A stretch of 64,000 nt of DNA from Bacillota bacterium (GTDB taxonomy: Bacteria > Bacillota_I > Bacilli_A > RFN20 > CAG-288): the NCBI GenBank assembly GCA_023459795.1, contig JAEWSP010000018.1, positions 62,001 through 126,000 of the forward strand, read 5' to 3'. Position 1 is the stretch's first letter, and every line of letters starts with the position of its first letter. Under the pieces are notes generated by a model. The model was not told where the DNA came from. It searched no databases and saw nothing but the letters and a program-made list of their open reading frames with translations. Shown here piece by piece: positions 34,701-44,500 of this stretch. Both the position numbers and the translations under genes were made by a program.

Positions 34701-35218
34701 AGAAGGAGATGCAGTCCTATGCAGCCCTTATCGAAAAGACCGTCCGGAGAATCTGCCCTCATTCCTTCCTAAGCCTCTATACGCATCAAGACAACCTCTT
34801 TATCACCTTTGATGGAACTGTGGACCAGGCATACAAGGAAGCGTATCACTACGCCATCCTGCTGAACTCCTATCGCCGGGAAATGAAGGAGGAAGGACTC
34901 TCCAATGCCGTTCTCGTCCTGGATCAGATCTCTGTTCCTTACAGCTTCCGCCATATGAGCTTCAAGGATCTTCTCGATCACGATCATTCCGACAAGGATA
35001 TTAGAGCGGTAAGCTATGACCTGGAGCGTCCGCTTGTCGTTGATTCTACGATCCGCCGCTGTGTTCATATAGGACCGGAAATCCTGCCTAACCTCATCCT
35101 GGATGACAGCACCAAGGCTATGCTTTCTCCGTCCCGTCTTGGACAAGGGAGTTTTGCAGACGCCTACCGGTTCCAGGATCAGTACATGGAATGTCGGTTT
35201 ATCTATAAGCTGAAGTAA
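31748..35218 (+). CDS. Giant Glu-rich coiled-coil protein with two related HNH-like domains
   Basis: 1156 residues, no signal or membrane helix. Layout: (1) residues about 9-97, an HNH-like fold with SPYGWDVEPVRPLSLGG, where the usual Asp-His is Glu-Pro; (2) about 170-440, low-complexity Glu/Thr/Ala repeats; (3) about 444-755, a long Lys/Glu/Leu coiled coil; (4) about 850-945, a second copy of the first fold (LYGQDSYDATDFAGRIM...TGW...ENI); (5) about 960-1156, an unrecognised globular domain. Both HNH-like copies appear to have lost catalytic residues. AGGAGG-type site before ATG 31748. Stands alone between dnaN and pepT. A structural or DNA-organising role near the origin is speculative. Confidence 0.75.
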   Translation: MDKNEANEFWEKIFGTAEEAYDYASRKMKKEDFQNPTSPYGWDVEPVRPLSLGGSENQDNLIPATLYAIAKRDGKTSFSIGNLHFEMRKGKAYKNFDLYDVTDHDAPLSLNPYDLSQDKDFHQNRRNIALGHPEQEERLQAASFSSLPNKDFSTPIINDMNETTSFAAPKEVTLEEIQKEQEEGEETTKETEAAETEEPAEETEATTEENTEDNTEETTEENTEATTEETAETVEETNEETVEAEPETEAVSQENSEETTEAEPEAEEASEETKEETTEAPEEEKIETETEEATEPTEDTAVVEETNEEKPEEEQREASSPVFFAVNTPTDSLPDNPKPETDDSSENAETGEEKETEEKTGEVAEEATEAVDAAQGEDNTEPAVEAEEKTEEAEDNQQEAVSSEESAAPETVAEESATEEEKPVEEPSPIVEEDTEVVENVVPEEQKPSVLEEENAALKKQVEELQNQVLESNKAKEELDSKLSELQKKEEELSITLESLNEEITKEKAGENQQDGLLVSLEKEKQDLLEKNAGLEKEKADLSASYESEKNSRLVLGGQNGSLTSLLSDKENQIQEKNNQLDSLNQEKANLLAEKEALNKQLLELQQKNQGEEEKKNLDLVETEKKTEELQSLLSKKEQETAGLANKAEELQKKNEGLTIENENLSAKLLEAEKEKQEQTDMVSQMGASLATLNEQKEMAEKMLEEEKDQASGTKDAFAAKEEEKKALFEQVQDLQNQLAQANQFLSNDQKKEGEDQEDMMLLKLGMKLSKKEEIKKAFLENHIPFALDTLAKERESHPEWLSADLPDILLSPVPVNEEEETIVHLQPSIEDLGEEDVSFFRNEETTRRRDQSLFKVLYGQDSYDATDFAGRIMRYPDYGNKDSETGWSRIVLDPSKEDIGENIVLANYKSIKEFQPEGQFLSNGHNYEVVEKGDGKKILSHDTIANPYDFVSAMEVLKNTEGQNFPLLYLFVKCLSIGKDKPTEKEMQSYAALIEKTVRRICPHSFLSLYTHQDNLFITFDGTVDQAYKEAYHYAILLNSYRREMKEEGLSNAVLVLDQISVPYSFRHMSFKDLLDHDHSDKDIRAVSYDLERPLVVDSTIRRCVHIGPEILPNLILDDSTKAMLSPSRLGQGSFADAYRFQDQYMECRFIYKLK

Positions 35219-35235
35219 AAAAGGAGATTCCAAAC

Positions 35236-36429
35236 ATGGATGTCACAGAACGTTTTCTGAAGTATGTAGCTATCGAGTCTACCGCCGGAGAAGAGAAGAA
35301 GGATTCCTGCTCGGATCCTAAGATGCTGGTTCTTTCCAAGCTTCTTGCTAAGGAACTCCAGGCCCTTGATCCGGAAGAAATCTCCGTCAACAAATTCGGC
35401 ATCATCGATGCCAAGTTTGCCGGTACCGGCACCAAGAAGAGGATAGCTCTCCTTGCCCATATGGATACTTCCCCGCAGGCTTCCGACCACAACGTCAAAG
35501 CAATCCAGGAAGTCTATACCGGAAAAGACATCGTTCTGAACAAGGATATGGTTCTCTCCGCCAAGGAGTTTGAAAGCCTCAATCACGAGGTTGGACACAC
35601 CTTGATCCATACGGATGGAACGACTCTTTTAGGGGGTGATGACAAGGCTGGTATTGCTATCATCATGGCTGCCATTGAATATATGAAGAAAAAGAACATT
35701 CCAACCCGTCCTCTAGAAATCATCTTTACGACTGATGAAGAAATTGGTGCAGATGCAGATCATGTTTCCATGGATCTAGTTACAAGCGCATATGGCTATA
35801 CCGTCGATGGTGGAGACATCACTTATCCGTCTATCGAAACCTTCACCGCATACGGCATGACCGTTTCGGTTTCGGGTAAGTCCATCCACCCGGGTTCGGC
35901 CAAGGACAAGATGGTCAACGCCTCCAATGTCCTGATTGCTTTCCAGAACGCTCTGCCGGAGTTCCTCCGTCCGGAAGATACGGACCAGAAGGAGCCGTTC
36001 ATCCATCTCTGCTCTATTTCCGGAACCGAAGATTCTGCCAAGGGGGATTACATCCTCCGTTCCTTCGACGAGACGGAAGAGCAGGAGCTTATCAAGCTCT
36101 GCAAGCTGACTGCCAGAAGGATCAACGACAAGCTAGGCTACGAAGCAATCGGATTGGCTTTCCGCGAACAGTATCACAATATGAAGGTCATCATGGATCA
36201 GCATCCTGAGATCGAAAAGGAAATGGAAGAAGCCTATGACAAACTGGGGTTGCCTCACACCTATTTCCCGGTCCGCGGAGGAACGACGGGAAGCCAGCTG
36301 AGTTTCAAGGGTTTGCCGTGCCCGAACCTCGGGACAGGAGACTACAACTGCCACGGTCGTTACGAATATATCGACAAGGAAGAGATGGAAGCGATGGTTC
36401 CGCTTGTCGAGGAATTGATGAAGGCATAG
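35236..36429 (+). CDS. pepT: Peptidase T (tripeptide aminopeptidase, M20B)
   Basis: 397 residues. Removes the N-terminal residue from tripeptides in the cytoplasm. Zinc ligands are in LAHMDTSP, LLGGDDKAG, FTTDEEIG and the C-terminal NCHGRYEY; VRGGTTGSQLSF is the substrate loop. Slightly shorter than the usual 405-410. AAAAGGAGATT site 8 bases before ATG. Upstream of the envelope protease and Opp transporter, fitting a peptide-use pathway. Confidence 0.95.
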   Translation: MDVTERFLKYVAIESTAGEEKKDSCSDPKMLVLSKLLAKELQALDPEEISVNKFGIIDAKFAGTGTKKRIALLAHMDTSPQASDHNVKAIQEVYTGKDIVLNKDMVLSAKEFESLNHEVGHTLIHTDGTTLLGGDDKAGIAIIMAAIEYMKKKNIPTRPLEIIFTTDEEIGADADHVSMDLVTSAYGYTVDGGDITYPSIETFTAYGMTVSVSGKSIHPGSAKDKMVNASNVLIAFQNALPEFLRPEDTDQKEPFIHLCSISGTEDSAKGDYILRSFDETEEQELIKLCKLTARRINDKLGYEAIGLAFREQYHNMKVIMDQHPEIEKEMEEAYDKLGLPHTYFPVRGGTTGSQLSFKGLPCPNLGTGDYNCHGRYEYIDKEEMEAMVPLVEELMKA

Positions 36430-36687
36430 CTAAAAGAGCCTTAATCATCGAAAAAGGAAGCGTTTGCGAAACAATTTGTAAGCACTTTCACATAGACGGA
36501 AAAGTAAGCACATTATACGAATCTACTAGAAAAAGGAGGAATAAAATCCGAAAGAAAGGGGTCTTTGTTCCTCCTTTTCTATTCTTTTCCTATAAAAGAG
36601 GATAAAGACGGCGTTTTTTTGATTTGAGTAGCCTGCCCGTTTGGTTTTTAATATATTGCTTACGACCAAATCAGGGAGGCATTTCTT
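36430..36687. promoter_or_regulatory. Leader and promoter region of the lactocepin-like gene
   Basis: 258 bases. A long hairpin AGAAAAAGGAGGAA/TTCCTCCTTTTCT (36528-36580) with a T-rich tail may terminate pepT or act as an attenuator. A promoter-like TTGAGT (36624-36629), 17-base spacer, TTTAAT (36647-36652) precedes the gene, followed by the ribosome site AGGGAGG. No gene is supported here. Confidence 0.5.
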
Positions 36688-39600
36688 ATGAAGAAACAAT
36701 TCTTGTCGTTCTTGTCCGTCCTGGGCACCCTTGCGATGGGGTCCTGGATGAACCAAGCAAAAACAGTCGATCTTTCTGTTCTGTCCCAGAAGGACAATAC
36801 AGATTACATTGTTTTGGTGGAAGGAAAAGACGCTCTGACTCAGGAAAAGGTTCTTTCCCAGATCAAGTATCAGCTTTCTGCTGATTCCTACACCATCACG
36901 AACCAGTATCACACCGTCATGAACGGATTCGCTATCTCGCTCAAGAACGGTTCTGATGCAGACAAGATCAAAGCTATTTCCGGCGTCGAGACCATGGAGA
37001 TTGCTCATACCTATGCTGCTCCGGAAGATGTTTCCGGACTGACTGCTGGAACGGACACTTCCGAAATCAACAACACTGCGACGATGGGCCTGAAGCTTGG
37101 AAACTATTCCAGCGAAACGATGCGGGCTACGGATGGAGAGATCCAGACTGCGTTAGGAAAAGACAACACGTTTGCCAATGCCAAGGGCAAGGGCATCACG
37201 ATCGGTATCATCGATACCGGCCTTTATCTGAACCAGGTCGAAGGAACCAGCGCAAGAGCTACTGCCGAATCGGAAGGCGCCACCTGCGAAAAGGATACTT
37301 CCATCAAGTACAACCTCAATCCGGCTGCTTTCCGTGCCACTTCGGATGTTACGGAAACCCTTAGCCAGAGTGCTTTGGATACCCAGTTTGCCGAAGCCGG
37401 CGGAGAAGATTATTTCACTTATGTGAATAAGAAGGTTCCGTTTGCCCGTAACTATGCAGACCAAACCAAGGATGTCACTCCGGGAAAAGCCGGCGAACAC
37501 GGAACGCACGTTGCTTCCCTTGCCGCTGCTAACGGTACGGATTTCTCCGGTATTGCTCCGAATGCCCAGATTGCTGTTCTCAAGGTCTTCTCTGCAAATT
37601 CTGCAGGTGGAGCCGGAGAGCCTGCAATTATTGCTGCTCTGGAAGACGCTGCCAAGCTGAAGCTGGATATCGTCAACCTTTCTCTTGGTACTGACCTTAC
37701 CGATTTTGACGATACTATTTCCAACAGTACTTTCCAGGCAGTCCAAGGCGCTTCGGATGCCGGCGTCATCGTTAACTACTCCGCCGGAAACGCCGGAAAA
37801 TCCAACTTCAACAGTGCTACCGGCTATGCCGACTATACGACCAGCACCGTAGAGCCGAGCATGATCGGTTCCTCTTCCCTTTATGACGAAAAGGCCAACA
37901 TCATCGCTGCTACTACTCCGGAGAAGGCATTCTATTCTTCTATTCTCCTTGCTTACGGAGAAGCTCTTTCTTATTCCGATCAGATCATCAAGAGAAACGT
38001 CAAGGGCCAGCAGGATGATGTTGCTGTCGAACACAAGATCACCGATCTTCTTGGAACGGAAAGCTCGAAGCAGATTCCGTTTGTCCGTATTCCGGGACTT
38101 GGAACGGATTCCGATTTCCAGCAGTCCATGGTCAACAACAGCAAGGATCCTACCGATGCCAATGCCAAAAAGACTTATCTGAACGGCAAGGTTGCTGTCA
38201 TCGATAGAGGCAGCTGCACCTTCGTTGAGAAGATCGACAACGCCATGGCCTATGGTGCAGCGGGTGTTATTGTTATCAATAACCTTCCGGGTGCCGTCAG
38301 CATGAACATGGATATTTCCACCGATATCGATGCTATAGGCGGTCCGAACGGCATTCCGGTCGGCTTCACTGCTCTTTCTTCCAGCACTCCGCTTAAGGGT
38401 GATGCCGGTGGCAATGGAGAATTCCAGCTTGCCAAGAACCAGGTCGAGACTGCTCCGGATGGAAACGCCTATTCTGATTTCACTTCCAACGGATCTACTT
38501 ATAACCTGGATTTCAATCCTACGATCTCTGCTCCGGGCTCCCTCATCATGGGTGCCATCGATGCACAGACTGTCGGATATGAGTCTACTAATCCGACTGG
38601 TTCTTCTTATCTCTCCGGATATGAATATATGTCCGGTACTTCCATGGCTGCTCCGAACTTCACTGGCGCTCTTGCCAATGCTCTTTCCCAGGCCAAGGCT
38701 GGTTTCGGAACCGGCACTGCTATGACCGATACGGCTTTTGCCGCCTACAAGAAGAATGTTTCTGCCATGGCTATGTCCACCGCAGATCAGATTCACGGAT
38801 ATAACGACTCTACTGTTGCCGCTTCTCCGCGTCTTCAGGGTGCAGGCCGTGTCAATGTCAGCCGTATCCTTTCTGCCAACGCTTATGTCACCTCTACCCT
38901 GAATGACAACACCGGCGAAATGAATGCAAATGCTGCTAACACGGTCATCACGAATTCTCAGGCTAAGGCTGAACTTAAGAATGATGGATCCCTCCACCAG
39001 GAAGACCTTTCCGATGCTACCAAGGAAGCAAGCATTGTTATTCCTTATACTATTCATAACGATTCTTCCGAAGAAAGAACTTATACTCCTACTACTTCTG
39101 TCATGATTCCTAACCTCCGTATCCAGTATTCTTCCGAAGATGAAGCAGCAAACAAGAAGAATAGTGTTGCTTCCCAGGATAAGATTCCTGACGGACTGAA
39201 GGATAAGGCTACTGTTTCTACCGATGATGACAAGATTGCCGATGTTGCAGGAACTCCTGTTACTGTTCCTGCCAACGGCACGAAGAATGGAACCATCGAA
39301 GTCCGTATCGACAATATTTCCTTCACCAAGAAGTGGAACAAGCACAATGCCGATGAGACGATGACTCTCCGGGAATACTACAACAAGTACTTCTCCGAAG
39401 CCGGTGGATCCTTCGTTGAAGGCTATGTTACCTTCAATGCTACGGGCGACACCTCTGCTACGAAGGCCAAGCAGCTTTCCCTTCCTTATATGGGATTCTA
39501 TGGCGACTATACGAAGGGCAAGATCGTCGAAGACTTCGACTTCGAAAAGGATACTACCAAGGAAGTCTATACTTCCGATATGATCGATGCCTATATGCAG

Positions 39601-41040
39601 GGGCTGAACGAACAGTACAAGAAGAAGAATGCCTATTCTGCATCTGCTATTGTCGGTGCCAAGGCCAAGGTCACTGATCTTTCCAAGGTTGGAACCTTCG
39701 ATACTTCAATTTCCTATAACGATACGGCTTACCGTAACCTAGTTCAGCCGGGCGACAACACGACTCTTTATGCTGGCGCTCCTGGAAAGTCCAACTTCAT
39801 CGTTGCTTCCTTCTTCGTCCTCCGTTCTGCTTCTAGCGCAACCTGGACTCTGAAGAAGAAGGGCAGCTCCACTGTCACGAGTTCCGGAAACGTCACGGAT
39901 GCCTACTTCTATAGCAGTCTTGGCGGATATATGGATTCCGGTGATGCCAGTATGGGCTTGATGAAGTCCTGGCTTGTCACCCAAAGCAGTGAAACAAATC
40001 CTTATTGCCTCCATCGCGGTATTGCCCAGATTGATCTGAACTCTGTGGACGAAGGCGAATACACTCTGGATTTCACTTTCACGGGAAGAGCCAATACTTA
40101 CACTTCCTCTCATACCAGCTGGACGAATAAGGAAACGAAGCAGACCAAGGAGTACACGGTCTTCGTCGACAAGACCGCTCCGGTCTTCTCGTCTGCAGCC
40201 GTTAAGACTGTGGATATGGGAGGCGTTGCTACAGACGTCATCCACACCGTCTTCCAGAACGCCGACTTCATTGCTGATTCCGGATCCATCGATGATGTCG
40301 AATTGGTCGATGGTTCTTCCGATCTCTACTATGATGATCTGATCCTTACGGATGCCATCAAGGAGAGAGGATATGTCGTTCTCCGTGGTATCGATAAGGC
40401 CGGAAACGAATCCCGTTATCTCTTCCACCTCGATGATTCCTTCTCCTGGGGATTAGGCGGAGACTTCTTCGATACGACTACCAATTATGACTTCAGCGGA
40501 ACCTATGCTTCCGGTTCGGATACTTCCGTCATCTACTCTTTCCAGATTACCAAGGGCAGCAAGGCCATCAAGACCTTCGGTTCCGACTATTCCGGTGATT
40601 TCTCCGTTGTCTTCAACGTCGGTGCCGGACTGAGCAAGGATGATCTTGAAATCAACATCAATTCCGCTTCCGCTAACCTTACTTCCAGCCAGTTCGAATA
40701 TGATGCCACTACCGGATATGTATTCATCCCGCTCAATCTCAAGACGAACAAAGTCAGCAACGGCAGTCTGACGATCGAAATCAACTATGCTGTTGTCGCT
40801 CCTGGCAACAAACCGATTACAGGAGCTGACTATGATCCTAGCAACCCGTCCGGTGATGATACTTCCTCCTCCTCTTCTTCCAGCACCGGCTCCGCTTCTT
40901 CTTCCTCTTCCTCGGATTCTTCCAAGGATGATTCGAAGGGTCTTCCGGGATGGGGCATTGCCCTGATTTCTGTCGGATCCGTCGCTGGTCTTGGGGGTAT
41001 TGGAACCCTGGTTGTTTTCCTCCTCAAGAAGCATAAGTAG
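36688..41040 (+). CDS. Lactocepin-like cell-envelope serine protease (S8)
   Basis: 1450 residues. Signal peptide, an I9-type prodomain (about 33-115), then the subtilisin domain with Asp in IGIIDTG (about 176), His in EHGTHV (about 272) and Ser in SGTSMAAP (about 650). A PA domain is inserted between His and Ser (about 495-580, GKVAVIDRGSCTFVEK), as in lactocepin and C5a peptidase. Beta-rich Fn3-like regions follow. The C-terminus is a Ser-rich linker, a membrane helix and KKHK; no LPXTG, so membrane rather than sortase anchoring. It likely supplies peptides to the Opp transporter downstream. Confidence 0.92.
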   Translation: MKKQFLSFLSVLGTLAMGSWMNQAKTVDLSVLSQKDNTDYIVLVEGKDALTQEKVLSQIKYQLSADSYTITNQYHTVMNGFAISLKNGSDADKIKAISGVETMEIAHTYAAPEDVSGLTAGTDTSEINNTATMGLKLGNYSSETMRATDGEIQTALGKDNTFANAKGKGITIGIIDTGLYLNQVEGTSARATAESEGATCEKDTSIKYNLNPAAFRATSDVTETLSQSALDTQFAEAGGEDYFTYVNKKVPFARNYADQTKDVTPGKAGEHGTHVASLAAANGTDFSGIAPNAQIAVLKVFSANSAGGAGEPAIIAALEDAAKLKLDIVNLSLGTDLTDFDDTISNSTFQAVQGASDAGVIVNYSAGNAGKSNFNSATGYADYTTSTVEPSMIGSSSLYDEKANIIAATTPEKAFYSSILLAYGEALSYSDQIIKRNVKGQQDDVAVEHKITDLLGTESSKQIPFVRIPGLGTDSDFQQSMVNNSKDPTDANAKKTYLNGKVAVIDRGSCTFVEKIDNAMAYGAAGVIVINNLPGAVSMNMDISTDIDAIGGPNGIPVGFTALSSSTPLKGDAGGNGEFQLAKNQVETAPDGNAYSDFTSNGSTYNLDFNPTISAPGSLIMGAIDAQTVGYESTNPTGSSYLSGYEYMSGTSMAAPNFTGALANALSQAKAGFGTGTAMTDTAFAAYKKNVSAMAMSTADQIHGYNDSTVAASPRLQGAGRVNVSRILSANAYVTSTLNDNTGEMNANAANTVITNSQAKAELKNDGSLHQEDLSDATKEASIVIPYTIHNDSSEERTYTPTTSVMIPNLRIQYSSEDEAANKKNSVASQDKIPDGLKDKATVSTDDDKIADVAGTPVTVPANGTKNGTIEVRIDNISFTKKWNKHNADETMTLREYYNKYFSEAGGSFVEGYVTFNATGDTSATKAKQLSLPYMGFYGDYTKGKIVEDFDFEKDTTKEVYTSDMIDAYMQGLNEQYKKKNAYSASAIVGAKAKVTDLSKVGTFDTSISYNDTAYRNLVQPGDNTTLYAGAPGKSNFIVASFFVLRSASSATWTLKKKGSSTVTSSGNVTDAYFYSSLGGYMDSGDASMGLMKSWLVTQSSETNPYCLHRGIAQIDLNSVDEGEYTLDFTFTGRANTYTSSHTSWTNKETKQTKEYTVFVDKTAPVFSSAAVKTVDMGGVATDVIHTVFQNADFIADSGSIDDVELVDGSSDLYYDDLILTDAIKERGYVVLRGIDKAGNESRYLFHLDDSFSWGLGGDFFDTTTNYDFSGTYASGSDTSVIYSFQITKGSKAIKTFGSDYSGDFSVVFNVGAGLSKDDLEININSASANLTSSQFEYDATTGYVFIPLNLKTNKVSNGSLTIEINYAVVAPGNKPITGADYDPSNPSGDDTSSSSSSSTGSASSSSSSDSSKDDSKGLPGWGIALISVGSVAGLGGIGTLVVFLLKKHK

Positions 41041-41048
41041 AAAAGGTA

Positions 41049-41082
41049 AAGCAAGGATCCGGGTTACCTCGGATCCTTGCTT
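41049..41082 (+). terminator. Strong hairpin after the lactocepin-like gene
   Basis: AAGCAAGGATCCG/CGGATCCTTGCTT with an 8-base loop; no T-run follows, so it may be a processing or stability element rather than a classical terminator. Confidence 0.55.
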
Positions 41083-41095
41083 ATGGTTTAAGAAA

Positions 41096-41482
41096 ATGTT
41101 CCTGAATGACTTCTGGAAGAGCTTGATCACCTGGTCTTCTCTTGTTCTTCTCTCCTTGGCGGTTGTTCTTCCCCTGACGTTTACGAAAGCTGTAACCCTC
41201 TCCAACTCCTGTCTGATCCCGGGGATTACCTATCTTGGCATCGCCTGCTTCTCCTTCATCCACAGAAAAGGAATCTTCGATATCTTCGAATATCAGTTCA
41301 CGAACTGGGGCAATTCCTTCCGCAAGGGCAGTCCAAAGAAATACGATACTGCCAGTGACTACCATCTAGCAATGGACGAGAAGCGAAGCGAACATATGTT
41401 CCCCTATCTTCCCTTCCTTGCTGTCGGTGCCGTATATGTAATTCTTTCGATTCTCTTCGCTTATGTGTCTACTGGATATTAA
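41096..41482 (+). CDS. DUF3899-like membrane protein
   Basis: 128 residues from MFLNDFWKS. Two N-terminal helices (about 10-28 and 36-54) and one at the C-terminus (about 107-124), with a polar loop containing FRKGSPKKYDTASDYH. The pattern matches DUF3899, small Firmicute membrane proteins of unknown role. A longer frame back to 40991 would overlap the protease gene and its hairpin, so ATG 41096 is preferred although its Shine-Dalgarno is weak. Confidence 0.65.
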   Translation: MFLNDFWKSLITWSSLVLLSLAVVLPLTFTKAVTLSNSCLIPGITYLGIACFSFIHRKGIFDIFEYQFTNWGNSFRKGSPKKYDTASDYHLAMDEKRSEHMFPYLPFLAVGAVYVILSILFAYVSTGY

Positions 41483-41578
41483 AAAATCCCTTCTCTAAAG
41501 GGAAGGTGCGATATGTTATTATAAAGAATACGCTGTTTGTTTTATGGGTAGCAGTGGAAAATAAAGGAGGAGTTCCTT

Positions 41579-44500
41579 ATGAAAAAATCAACACGTACGA
41601 GTCTCACGATGATCGCCATGCTTTCTGCCTTCGGCTTTATGGCTTCTGGCTGCAAGAAGACGGAAGCAACGTCTTCTACTTCCGGAACCGGAAGCAATCC
41701 GTCTGCGGATTCTTCCAGCACCCCGGTTGTCAGCCGTATCCGTATCAAGTATAAGGGCGGCAGCATCGATGATGGCGCCAACCAGAAAGTTTTCATCGGG
41801 GAAACTGTTGATCAGTTCACCGTTACGGGAGCATCTTCCGTTTCCTATACCTCCTCGGATACCGGAGTTCTCGATATCAGCAACATCAACGGTCTTCTTA
41901 CTCCGAAAACGGTCGGAACGGCAGATATCACTGTTGTTGCCGACACCAAGACTGTTGTTGTCCACTTTACCGTTGAAAAGCCTGGCATCACCGCTGGTGG
42001 TAAGTCTTATGCTACCGTCGACTACAACGAAAAAGCCAATATTCTGGCTACCCTTGAGAAGTATGCCGTCAATAACTACCTGACTGGTATCACGATGTTC
42101 TCGGATGCCGGACATGTTGTTTACAACAACCGCTATGTTCCGACTCCGTCGGAAAACATCTCCGGCTACGGCTGGGGAACGATGCGTGAAGGTGCTCTCC
42201 AGAAGGATGCTTCCGGAAACATCATCACTTTACCGAAGTCCCTTGCCAAGGATCTCGGAAGTGCTTTAGCCGGCCCGGCAACGGATAAGAATCCGCTCCA
42301 CTACTATACGACTGGTACGACTGCCCTTCCGAAGGGCGCCAATGCTATGGATGCAACCGGCACCGATGTTTCGGATGTCTCTTCCCATACCAACTGCGGC
42401 TATTATGCAACCCGTCTCAACAGCGACAACAACGGATACGAGTGGTATCCGCAGCTTGCCAAGGACAAGATCAAGATCAGCCAGACAGAGACGAAGGACA
42501 ATTCCCGTCCTACCGCTCTTAATGAATCGTATCAGCCTGTCGCTGATTCGGATGATTCCGCCAATTACAACACGAGATGGAGAGTCTATCTCAAGACCGG
42601 AGATGATGCTCCGACTTATGCAACCGGATATCCTACCGGCAATTTCAACGGACGAAAGGTAACGCTTGACGACTATCTCACTCCTATCAAGTTCCTTCTC
42701 ACCGGCTGGAACAACCAGTACAGAGCTGCCGAAACGACAGTCGGTATTTCCGGACTTGCCGGAACTGCCGAATATCTTAGCCACACCTCCAAGAAGCCGA
42801 CCACTAACCCCAATGATGGAAATGCACATTGGGATCTTTGGGATGAGACTGCCTGGAAGAAGTACATCACCGATAAGGGATACATCAAGACCGGAACAGA
42901 TGATAACGGCAACGAATATATCGACTTCACTTTGAACTATGCCTGCACCCAGTTCTATGCCATGTATTATCTTTCTTCTTCCTTCTATTCTCCACTTCCG
43001 GCAGACTTCCTCGAAATCTGGGAAGCAGACGGAGACTACTTCGGAAAGGGAACCCATGGTTCGGATACTCCGGTCCAGACGATGATCGGCGTCGGTCCGT
43101 ACTATATTTCCACATGGGATTCGACGAAGATGGCTTACTCCCGCAATCCATATTATGACAATGCGGAAGAGGTTGTTGATGGCAACACCCGTAAGATCTA
43201 CCAGATTCCGGGCTTTGCGGAATACAAGCAGAACGGCGGCGCATCGGGAACTACTGCCTCTGATGTTATCTGCCAGTATTTTGAAGCCGGCCAGGTAGAT
43301 GCCTTTGCTCCGAACAAGGATCAGATCAAGAATACCTACAAGAATGAAACGGGATCTTCCAGTTCCGGTGTCAACTGGCATATGTATAAGACCAAGGGAT
43401 CCGCAAACTTCAAGCTCAACGTCAACTCTACTACCGGAGATCAGTGGAACAAGTTCTTCGGAACTTCCGGCTCTGTCTATGCTCATTCCAGCAGTGACAC
43501 AAGCGCCAGGGTTGCGGAAAGAGATGCTAAGTTCTATCTCAGCAATTCGGACTTCCTGGATTTCCTGAACTATTCCATCAACCGTCCGGCTATGGCCCAA
43601 GCGCGTGGTATGGATGTTGAACAGGCCACGCAGGAGTATTTCTCCGACAACTATATGATCGATCCGGAGAACGGTGTTTCCTATAATTCCACCGCTGTTC
43701 ATCAGTCCGTTCTTGCTGACCGTCACAACGATGGCAAGGGAACGGATTCCTTTACTGCCGGTTATGATCAGAATGCCGCCTATGCTTCCCTCGACAAGTT
43801 CCTGACTATGGTCGACGGGAACTCCGCACTTCAGAGCAAGCTTAAGCCTGCTGGTGGCACTGGAACTGCTGGTTCCTCTGCTAACCCCTACAAGATTACA
43901 ATCGAGATGAGCTGGATGAATCAGAGCGACTCTACGGATTACAGCGATCTTTGGGGTACGGATACGGACGGAGGCAAGAGCATCAGGGGTATCTTTGCCA
44001 AGGTCTGCAAGGAGAAGAAGCACCACTATGTTCTTGATATCCAGGAACCTTCCCCGGATGCGGATTACAACGTTGTCTATACGAAGATGGAGCACGGCGA
44101 ATATGATCTTGGTTTCGGAGCCATTTCCGGAAACGATCTTAACCCTCTCAACTTCTTCGAAGTCCTGAAGTCCGACAACTCTTCCGGATTCACCCTCAAC
44201 TGGAGCAAGGATACTTCCGAGAGACAGGCGGAAAGCCCGATCGTCTATGATGGTCAGACTTGGTCTTTCGATTCTCTCTGGCAGGCTGCCGATACTTCCG
44301 TTGCCATCGATGGCAACGGCGATATTGCTAAGGCCAAGCTTGTTTCTACTCCTATTAAGCAAATTACTCTAGACGGAACTGCTGCTGCCTGCAAGGTTAC
44401 CACCAAGTCCATCAAGGATGCCGGCGGAACCATCACCGATATGTCTCTTACGAACGGAGACCAGGTCCGTAACGTTTCCTTCACCGACGACCAGATTGCT

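Noticed and set aside
36430..36605. Continuation of a shadow frame out of pepT as a small gene
   Set aside because: No start signal of its own and it overlaps the hairpin and promoter region.
37153..39345. Long minus-strand open frame (about 730 codons) opposite the lactocepin-like gene
   Set aside because: Antisense shadow: no ribosome site, Ser/Arg/Ile-rich low-quality protein, and the plus-strand gene has clear domains.
41487..41503. Hairpin TCCCTT/AAGGGA as a terminator after the DUF3899-like gene
   Set aside because: Short stem and no T-run; too weak to call.
42266..44362. Long minus-strand open frame opposite oppA
   Set aside because: Antisense shadow produced by codon bias of oppA; no family features.
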